Assembly: GCA_037013685.1 (NCBI GenBank)
Contig: CM072891.1
Span: 19,816,501 to 19,880,500, forward strand
Length of the DNA stretch: 64,000 bases
Source: Acridotheres tristis
Lineage: Eukaryota > Chordata > Aves > Passeriformes > Sturnidae
Reading direction: 5' to 3'
Part shown: in pieces, positions 55,101-64,000 of the stretch
Numbering within the stretch: position 1 is the first letter of the stretch
Layout: each line of letters starts with the position of its first letter
Position numbers and translations under genes: made by a program
The notes under the pieces: generated by a model
Database searches by the model: none
What the model was told of the DNA's origin: nothing
The model's input: only the letters and a program-made list of their open reading frames with translations

Positions 55101-58100
55101 CAGCTCCTGTCTTTTGCCCAGCTTAGCAAGGGAAACATGGATGGATATGGGCAAGCTGATATTAGATGCCTTTCCCTGGCACAAGGAGCAACTTGAAGTG
55201 AGGGATGCAGGAACTGTCAGAGGGTGCTTGGGACTTCCTTCTTAGCCATTTAGTCTCCCCTGACCCCAGCTGGAGTCACAGCCCTGCAGCGTAAAGCAGA
55301 GATTAATGGTTGCTAAAACTGCTTGTGTTGCACAACACGGTGCTGCATCAGAGCCTGGAGCCAGCTGCAGATGAGCTAATAAGTTTATATTGGGCAGAAG
55401 CTGTATTTTACTTTTTGAAAGCTGTGTGGTCAGCTGAGCAGCATGGCTTGACACAGGGCTGTGCTCGTGCACTGGAACTCACCTACAGGCCCATCCACAA
55501 AATGTGCTGCACAGCTTTGGGCTGTGCTTAAACATGTCACACAGATGCCACCTGGTGAAGGAAGGTTGTGCACCTCTTATACCCAGCATAGGAGATGTCT
55601 GAAGGTGTCTTCAGCTGCCCAGTGTCCATCTAATCCACCCAGTCAAAGGAAAGACCACTCCATTTATTTTAAATAGACATTCAAAATTCAAATTCATTCA
55701 GCAGCGTTCCAAACCTTGGTGAGCACAAACTCGTGACGAAGCAATGTGATGCTATAAAAAGGCTTTTTTCAGATTTTTCCTACAGTGTCTGCTGGGGGGA
55801 GACAACCTCTTGGCAGCAGCTGCCTATATCTTATCCATCCTGGCTGGAGTGAGTCCCTTGTCCTGCTTCTTGGCCTTGTGGTAGACAAGCATCCCTAAGA
55901 GATGGAGCCTGCCTCCTTGGGGCCAATAGTTCTCCTCTTGTCCTGTAATGACCCTCCTGTGTGGGATGGGAGTGTCTTATCTGCAGCCATTGTTTTGTCT
56001 TCCTGTCTCTTTCCCAATGGCTTTGTTGATTTAACACAATATCTAGATAGCAGTGCACAGTATCAGTAATGATGCTGGCTCGACATACTGGACCAGCTGC
56101 ACTCCTCCAGGCCTTGGCTGAGTCACTTGGCCTTGGCCCTGGTCTGGGAAACCCGGATGGTGGCTCACTGCAGTGGCTCAGGTGGTCTCTTGCTGTTTGC
56201 CCAGCCTTGGTGCAAGACCTTGGCCCAGATCTCCTTTAATTGTGCTGGCCTGCCCTGTTAATCTTCTCTCCTTCCCCTGTTTTTTAAATCCATCCTGTGT
56301 CCTTGTGTGCATCACCCCTGGAGCAAAAGCATCTTCTCTTACAAGGCTTGTAAACTGGCATCTTCCCCTCTCACTGATGAATGAAGCAAACTTCATGATG
56401 AAGCCTAATGATCTTAGGTTTATGGCTGTACCCCTTAAGTTCCCCAGGGAGTGTCCATTTTCCATTCTGTGTGAGGGAGAGAGGTGGTGGTGAGGTAGAG
56501 GAAGAAGGATGCTCCTACTAGATCCAGCTTCTGATTCCCCCTCATTTCTCTGGATATCAGAGGAAGAAAGTCATCACTGATCCCATGCCAAATATTTCAG
56601 ACTTAGTATGACACAGTGTTTGTTGGCTGTTTAGACCCACAATTATACATGCTTTTCATGGTGCTCCTCTGAGCACGTCAGCCTGGCAATAACTCTTGAG
56701 CCAAGAGAGCTCCCACCTACTGTACCCCCTCCCTGAACACCCATGGGGTCGTGCATTGGCTTGGGAATATCCTCTCCTGACTCATGCCAGGACAGAGGAA
56801 GGCTTGCTGGGGAGTACCACGGGGACTGGCCTCCGTGCCCTGCACCCTGAGCTAATTGCAGAGGTGGGGTGCCCTGCCCTCCTGGCAGCACACTCTGGTG
56901 CTTGTAAAGAGCTGTTCTGGTGGGAAGGAGACAATGTGCTGCTTTTGGCTGCTAGTCCTGCTGTTTCCTCAGGATTATCTCTTGTTTGCCTGTCTTGGTC
57001 TCTGTATTTGGCTGCCTGGAAGTGAGTGCTGGCAGTGTAAGCTGGACTGAGTTAAGTGGGAATTCAGGGTGAAAGTGAGGTGGGCAAGCCCTACCCCTCA
57101 GGCCAACGAGTAAACCACCCCGTCTATGCAGCTGATGTACCAATGGTGTGCCCTTTTCCCTGAACTGGAGCTCCTGGGGAGCTGGGCAAATGCTGCTGCC
57201 TGCCAGGGTGGTTTCAAAGTGGTGGATGCATGTGCCTGGTGAGGAGAGGCTGGTGGGATGTCAGGATAGGGGGAGAGGTTTGGGATGGCAAAGGGAAAGA
57301 TGCATAATTTAAAAGGAAAACCAGAGACTCCCCTCATCTATTCCATTGTCTTAGGGGCTGGTGGAGGCACAGGGTCTCCAGTTGAGATAGGGCTCTTAGT
57401 CCTTGCTGAAGATGTGAGGCTGTTCCTGTGAGAACATCTTCCTGAGGGGGGATCCCATCACTGACATGCAGGCATGGACCTCTGGAAACCATGCTGGCAG
57501 ATGGTGGCACTTGTAAAAGACTGGCCCTTGCAGTGACTGTGCCTTGGGGCTTATGCTGACAGTGGTTGACATCCCAGCAGTATTGGAGAGAAATGCTTGA
57601 GCTGTACTTCCTCAATAGGACGACTAGGGTATTTTTGTTTCTTTTTATTTTTTTTTTTCCCTTGACCATGTGTGAGCCTTCAACTGATTTTGCAACTAGT
57701 GCTACATAGCAGAAGGATTGTGTAATTAACAGGAACTGGTGCAGCCCTATCTCTCTGGGACTCCAGCCCTCCTTCCCACAGTGATGGAGGCAGACCCACT
57801 CTCTCTCACAGCATTTCACCTTCTCTGCCTCCCCTGCTGCTGGGAAGAGCTTTGGGAAACTCCAGTGCTACACAGTGTGCTCCTGGGTGCCCCACTTCCT
57901 CTAGTGGGGTGGTGTTTTGCTGCAGAGATGTGTGGCGGTTCTCCTAGCTTAAACTGTGCCAAAAAATAACAGATGAATTAATTCTTTGATTTTATTCGTG
58001 TGTCCACTGTACTCCTACCCACTTCCTGGTGGGACCAGGGGATTTGTTTCTGTGAGAGGATCCGAGCAGCTGTGGGACTGATGCTGACCTTACTGTTCCT

Positions 58101-60480
58101 GGATACGTGGTATGACTCACAGTGATGCACGTGGCAGTGAGAGGCAGAAGAGGAGAGGAGACCTCTAAGGCAGTGGTGTGGGATTTCTCCTGCACTGCTC
58201 TTTCTCTGTGCTTTTGAATAGTGGGTTTAAATGCTCCCTGCCCCACAGAGATGGGGATAGTGACTCTGTCCATTCCTCTTCTTGCAAGCTGTGGGGAGAA
58301 ATCTCTCCTTCCTGCTCTCCTGTCCCTGTGGTCTTGCAAGACCCTGCTGATACTGGAGGAAAGATGAGTTTTCTTTCTATATTTAATATCTTTTGCAAAG
58401 ATGAAAGCCAGGCAGAAGGGCAGGAAGCTTTCCCCAGAGGTCTAGTGGCCCAACAACCATGAAAGATTTTTCCAGGCAGAGTTCAGTACCAGGAATTTCT
58501 CTCCCTGGGAGCAACACAGAGCTCAGCCTGCTGCCCGTTGCAGTTAAGGCACCCCCTTCCTCACTGCCTCACCTCTGGTGTTTCCAAATTATCTTAGCAC
58601 CTTAGACCAGTAAGAGCTAATGTCGCGACCTCTCTCCAGTCCTGCATTTCATCATCCAAGCATGGTTTCTGTCAGCCCTGTTCATTGAAAGCCCCATCTC
58701 TGAGAGGCACTCAGTCCTGGAACTGGGATGGAAGTCTGCCAAGTGCTTTCAAGACAAGGAGCTCATGCTGGCATCCTCCAGGAGTCAAACCCGGTGTGGA
58801 GCCAAGGCTCTCTTGCTGGGGGAATTAACAGCTTTTCCTTTGCCCATTTACACAGAGACTCTGGCCTCCCTTAGGCAGCAGCGTCCTGTTACCTCCAGCA
58901 GGCTCCTGCCTTCTCCTGGTGACAGTGGCTGCATTCCTCCTTGCCCCTCCTCAGCTCCCTGAGGATCGTCTGGCATCTCTGCCTGCATGAAGAGTGCTTG
59001 CAATGGTCTCATACAACCCCCAGTTGCTGCTGGCCCATGGCTGCCAGCTACATCTCTGCCTGCCAGGGCTCCTTCAAGCTGCACCCTTGCCTGGCTCGGA
59101 CCATGGGAGTCAGTGGCAGGTTTGGGCCGATTCTCTCCAAAAAGAAAACCCTGTAGGTGCGCACTTCATTTCAACTCTGGCCAACTGTGGTGAAGTCAAT
59201 AGGAATGTTCACATGCTTAAACCTAATTACTCCTGCAAGCACTTGCAGGGCTGGGACAAGCTCTTTTTTAGCAACAGAGATCTTCTATGGTGGATCTCTT
59301 ACATCTTCTCCCTGAATTTAGAAAGAAAAATATGCAGTGTGATATCATCTGAGCAGCCCACAGAGCGAGGCCAGCATCAATGTCTGTGCTTTGTGGATTT
59401 TGTTGTTCATAATCACTTAGGAGATGCTTAGTAAATATCTGCAGGGGAAAAAAACAACAAGCTGTTTTGAAATGAAGAGACAGTGGAAAGGAGGGCAGGC
59501 ACTTCCTCTTTTTTTTAATTTATATTTCTTGGCATATTTCATGGGCAACTTCCTCATTTCAGCTTACCACGCATCAAGAAACATTTCTGCAGAAGCGATT
59601 GAAGGGAAATGTGTAAATGAGATGAGAAGGAAGGTGAGGGTCTCAGCAGAGTGGCTCCATCGTAACTACTCCCATTTTGCAGACAGCCAGAGGAATATTC
59701 CCACTTACCTTGGGAACATGGGCAGGCCATGAGCACCATAATGTGCAAGTATAAGGCAGGGCTGGAACTTGCTAGGTACAAGTCCAGGCACCTGTTGGTT
59801 TGGCAGAGTAGAGGATCTCTTTTCACCCAAAAAGCACACGTGGACCAGGAGATGCAGTTTAGAGAAAAAGATCCTTTTGTTTTTTCCTCCCAAGACTACT
59901 CCCATGAGGAGGTAACATGAAGAACAACCACCTGAATGCATGGCACATAGCAATTTTGTTTTAGCAGGTGGCAATCTTAGTCCTTCATCAAACACTGATG
60001 CATTTCTTTAATGTCCTGAAATATCAGTGTTTCATAGAGGCAAGCCAGATTTAGCCAAATTTTTTGCCTCTTGACCAATTTGATGGCTGGGAAAACTGAG
60101 GCACGGGCGAGCTGGCCACTCAGGCAGGTGAGGGGCAATGCTTGAGAGAAGAAGCAGAGTGTAGGCTGCTTGCCTGCCTGGGGCTGCAGCTCTGTGGTTT
60201 CCCCCAAAATCAAAAAAGCTCCTATCGCCATCCCAAGAGAACATTTTTCTCTGGTGTGGCATTTCCCAGTGCAAAGCTCCTTTCGTATTAATCTGACTCT
60301 TGGCTCACCTTCGGGCGTGTGGGGACTGTTTGGAGGTGAGACCTTCATGCAAGACTTCTGCTGTGAATGGAGCGGCGGTGATTTACAGCCCGTCGAGTGC
60401 AAGATGCCAATCTGCATTTCTGCTCCCTAGTTGCTTTGTGTAATCAGAAAAACAGTGGAAAAGGTGGGAAAAAACAGAAG
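49154..60480 (+). other. LSP1 intron or TNNI2-LSP1 intergenic
   Basis: 11.3 kb with no recognised coding exon, repeat copy or RNA gene on either strand. If the exon at 49.07 kb is LSP1, this is its first intron. Confidence 0.55.
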
Positions 60481-60843
60481 GGAAAAAAAAAAAGGGCGGG
60501 GGGGAGAGGAGGGGGCTGTAGAAGATGAAGGAGGGAGAGAAGAGTTAAAGCCAGGAGAGAATCCCTCCTGAGGGGAGCGGGGAGCGCCGGGCTTTGTGCG
60601 GCGCCCCCAGAGATCCTCCCGTGACACTTCCACGAGGCAGAGGGGGAGGAGGAGGAGGAGGCAGAGGTGGAGGAGACACGCCGGGGGTGTGGAGCAGGGG
60701 GGGCTAGCAGAAACAAAAGGAAACCAGCTGCAGAACTTCCTGAGGGCGGAGAGGGGGCCGCGGGAGCGCGCAGTGCCGGGCTGCTGCCTGCGGCGCTGGG
60801 GAGGGGGCGGCAGCGGGACCCTGCGACCCGCGGCTCGGCCACC
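60481..60843 (+). promoter_or_regulatory. LSP1: LSP1 downstream promoter, GA/GC-rich island
   Basis: Purine-rich, then CpG-rich DNA directly before the MTSAILRR exon, with a GGGCGGGG box near 60494 and a GGA triplet tract at about 60644-60661. No TATA box is evident. It looks like a CpG-island promoter continuing to about 61.05 kb. Confidence 0.6.
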
Positions 60844-60902
60844 ATGACCAGCGCGATCCTGAGGAGGAACTCCAGCAAGCAGGGCCTGCAGAACCTCATC
60901 AG
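60844..60902 (+). CDS. LSP1: LSP1 first coding exon (MTSAILRRNSS form)
   Basis: ATG in a strong context (GCCACCATGA) followed by 19 codons, MTSAILRRNSSKQGLQNLI, and two bases before donor CAG|GTGAGC. The SAILRRNSSKQGLQNL peptide is the N-terminus of the widely expressed LSP1 isoform, an F-actin-binding cytoskeletal protein first known from lymphocytes. Phase 2 with AG left over is the same as in the candidate exon at 49.07 kb. RRNSS is a plausible basophilic kinase site (inference). All later LSP1 exons are beyond the right edge. Confidence 0.85.
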
Positions 60903-63900
60903 GTGAGCGCCCACCTGCCCGCGGGGATGGAGCCGCTCCCGGCTCCGGCTGGATGTGCCCGGGGGGGATCGGCGCCGGGGAGAGCGAGCGCGTTCCGCAC
61001 CGACCATCTTCGTGTCCCTTTAAATCGGCTGCGTTCCCTCCTTACCCCGGCTTTCCGATGCATTGGAAGGAAGGATAATAGATAACCCTCCCTCTCCTCC
61101 GCGAAAGCTGTATGAGAAAAGCAGATTTAAACTTGCTGATGGCTTTTCCAGGAGCTCCCAACTGAAATAACTGAGCACAACTGTACTGTGACACTCACCT
61201 GAGCCGCTGGTTTCCCCTCTCTCTGCGAGGGGTGTCTCAGTACGTGGCTTTTTGTGTCTCCTGAGTGCTGAGCGCTTCTGCCTAGAAAAAGGATTTTTCT
61301 TTTTTTTTTTTTCCCCGCAGGAACTGTACGTTGTGCACGCTGTGATGCGCGTTTTTAATTCATAGATCAGTAAAGGGCCGGATCCTCCCAGGGCTGCAAG
61401 CTGACATTGCTCTTTTTTCGATTTAATTGATCACAATAGTGCTTTGAACCTTTCTCTCAGAGTATAATTGCCAGGGCAGGGAGGTGGATGGCTCGGTTGG
61501 GCTTATTCCCGGTTGTCAGCCGGCGCCGAGCCGGGGAGGACGGCTACATTGTCTGCTGGCTTTGAGATTCCCTGCCATGCGGTCACTGTGCTCTTCCCTG
61601 GGGGCTGGAGTTGCTGCTTCCCTCCATGGGTCTCTGGGATCCATCTCTGGATGATGGTGGTGTGCCATGCTGGCGGCCCTGACTGGGCTGAGGAGAGGCA
61701 CTTCTCACCTTTCCATATTTAATTGAGCAGCTGGATGGGTGAGAGGTGGAATTAGGGAGCGTTGGACTCACATTCTGCATCTTGAGTACCTCTTTTGGCT
61801 CCCTTGTGCTCGCTGTGACTCCAGCTGAGAGGTGGAGGATGTCGTGGTGGGATTTATTCACCAGGCGTTTTCCAGTCAATTTGGGATCTCCTTGATTGGT
61901 AATGCAGCCTCTAAACCTCATCTCTCAAATAAGTTTCTTGCCTTGGAAGGTAAATGGGTGCCTACAGCCCATCCAGTCTTTGCCACTTTCCGCCCTCCTG
62001 GACCCAGGGAAGTGGGCAGAAAAGCTCCCACTGGTTGCACAGGCCCTGGGGTGGAAAGTGGGCAGGAGAGGCTGACTCCTGTCAGTTCATCTTTTGTTTG
62101 GCCTGCTGGACCCATTCCCTGGTCTCAGCCCAGGGACACTGGGATCTGGGTTACACATCCCTGTTTCGGAGCAGGGCTTTGTCAGGGGCTTGCGAGGGGC
62201 AGGGAAACCTCTCTGGGTGTGCAGAAGGCAGGGATGAGCTCAGATTTGGGGCCGGGCAAATGAACTGGGGTGGGAATTGCCTGCTTACAGCTGGGTAGCA
62301 ATTTATTTTGCAGGGTGACAGATGGGGGGGAGCGAGGGGAAACATATGTGCTTCCTGCAGAGAATAGGGGTGTCCGAAGAACTGTCCTCAGCACAGCTTA
62401 AGCCAGGGGTATTTTCCTGTCCTGACATCTCCTCCTGCTGTGGATAAGGGGCTTTTGGTGTCCCAGAGACTCGCAGGGACTTTTTTACAAGGTGACATGT
62501 TTCCTGAGTGGGGTTGTTACACTTAACCTGATGGAGTTTTAGCTTTGTGGCTGTACTTTCCAGTCCTGCTTACAGATGAGGAGTGACGTGGGTGGGGTGT
62601 GAGGGATTTCCATGGTTTACGTGCAAAAAGCCTCACAAGATTCAACAGCAGAACAGGCAGGGTCTGCTCCGTACACACCATAGCCTATTTTGCAGTTGTA
62701 TTTTTCTCCTGGAACAGTTTCTCCTGGAGTTCCTGAGATAGGCTGTGGGGCTGGCTCTGCAAGCCCTGCCACCTTGGCTGCAGGAAGGAACTTCTTTAAT
62801 GAATGGCTTGAGGCTCCTGGCTTGAGGATATGTTGCTGTCAAGATTGCTGTGCTCTACTTTTTTCTGTCCCAAGGTGACTGCAACAGGATGGTTACACCG
62901 TGTAGGTCCTGGGCTCTTCTGGTGTGTCCAAGTGCTTTGGAGACCTGGAGCTCACGAGTGAAAGCAACTGCTCAGAGCCATATTCACGAGCACTGGGGAT
63001 ATCAGTGTGGTGTCATGGTTTACCTGGCTGCTCCTGCTGCAGGGCAACAGCAGGGATAACCAGGGAATTACCTTCTCTGAGCATTGCTCTGCTATGGGAG
63101 TTGCTTGCCAGGTGTTCAACAGCTGGGTCAAGGGTTCCTGAGCTGAAGCCAGTGTAAGCCTTGTGGATTTTGGGTTGAAGAGCTGAGTCCCAGTGCTTTA
63201 TGCATCCTGCCTTGTGCTTGATACAAAACCTCAGCATTTCAGACAAAGGGGCCCATGGATGAAGTATCACCTGAACATCAGTCCCAGGAGTCAGATTTGC
63301 GTGAAATGGCTTTTCCACTGGCTGCTGACAGGCTTAGTGCACGTGCTGCTCTGGAGTGGTTTGGTGTGCTTGGGATCACACTGGGGACACTTGGAGGCTA
63401 AAGCACTGAGCCAGTACTCTAGGAAACATCTTTCACCTCTGCCCAGCCAGGAGGTGGACTGGAAAAGTCCTCCTTCTTCCTCACTGGCTTTGCAGAAAGT
63501 GCAGGCAGGGGCGTTCCATTGAAAAGCTGGAGGCTGGAAAGAGCCCAGGGTTAGGCCTTGCAACAGCAGAGCACGAATGGCTGAGTAATTACCTGGGAAA
63601 GGTATGAGAAGAATGGGCATTGCAGGGCTATCTACCTTCCCTGCTTTGGCCTGTGTGCCCAGGCACTCCCCTTGTCCAGCATAGTTTCTCTATCAGGATA
63701 TCACTGGGGAAATATTTCTCCCTTTGTAGCACACTTACAGCGATGATCCCTCACACGCCCACAAGGCTTTGTATTTTTTTTAAGTCCTCTCCAAACATGA
63801 GCCACTTTATCTTGTTATCACGATCTCTTTTTCCTTATCCTTCTAATGAATTCCTATAAATAAGATAGGGATCCAGCACCTGTCATGTCGATTCATTCAG

Positions 63901-64000
63901 TTCATTATCTGCTCCTGCTGGAATTCTACTCTCCTTCTATTTATCGAGCCTGAAGTGTTTCACAAGAAGAATATGGCTGTTTAATTAACCTACAAATCAG
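60903..64000 (+). other. LSP1: LSP1 intron 1, left part
   Basis: CpG-rich start then ordinary intron to the window edge. I looked for the common second exon (TAQ-SVED-type acidic sequence) and did not find it, so it should lie to the right. Confidence 0.65.

Noticed and set aside
60444..61007. 187-codon minus-strand Ser/Pro-rich frame
   Set aside because: Antisense of the LSP1 purine-rich CpG promoter. The composition is explained by the GGA tracts.

Overview
The window is from a bird nuclear genome. Three copies of the avian/sauropsid LINE CR1 are present, all in reverse orientation and ending in the diagnostic TCATAGAATCATAGAATG-type 3' tail. The genes have vertebrate intron-exon structure, and fast troponin I is almost identical to the galliform protein. 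Gene order matches the segment syntenic with human 11p15.5 (chicken chromosome 5 from general knowledge): CTSD, then SYT8, TNNI2 and LSP1. I cannot name the species. Cathepsin D differs enough from chicken that I would not call it chicken.

Layout. (1) 1-12.9 kb: cathepsin D (CTSD) on the minus strand, coding exons 1-8. The last exon lies off the left edge. Its GC-rich promoter carries a CLEAR/E-box motif. (2) 13-22.9 kb: intergenic, with two CR1 fragments and no gene I can support. (3) 22.9-28.4 kb, minus strand: a complete six-exon cytosolic 5'-nucleotidase I (NT5C1-like) gene, all HAD-type motifs intact, with a TATA box and CpG-rich promoter near 28.3 kb. As far as I know, no cN-I gene sits here in mammals. 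(4) 28.5-32.0 kb: intergenic with a third CR1. (5) 32.06-34.84 kb, plus strand: synaptotagmin 8 (SYT8), eight coding exons, 392 residues. (6) 34.9-43.0 kb: non-coding. (7) 43.08-48.33 kb, plus strand: fast skeletal troponin I (TNNI2), a non-coding first exon plus seven coding exons including a 7-nt microexon, 183 codons. Intron 1 holds a GC-rich cluster of E-boxes and MEF2-like sites resembling the known quail FIRE enhancer. (8) 48.96 kb to the right edge: the start of LSP1 on the plus strand, with two candidate alternative first coding exons (near 49.07 and 60.84 kb) that leave the same splice phase. The rest of the gene is beyond the window.

These genes do not form a pathway. CTSD is a lysosomal protease, the NT5C1-like protein dephosphorylates AMP in the cytosol, SYT8 is a C2-domain membrane protein, TNNI2 is the thin-filament inhibitory subunit of fast muscle, and LSP1 is an F-actin-binding leukocyte protein. 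All coding exons were assembled by hand from GT-AG boundaries, and each joins in frame. No tRNA, rRNA, CRISPR or bacterial-type feature was seen.
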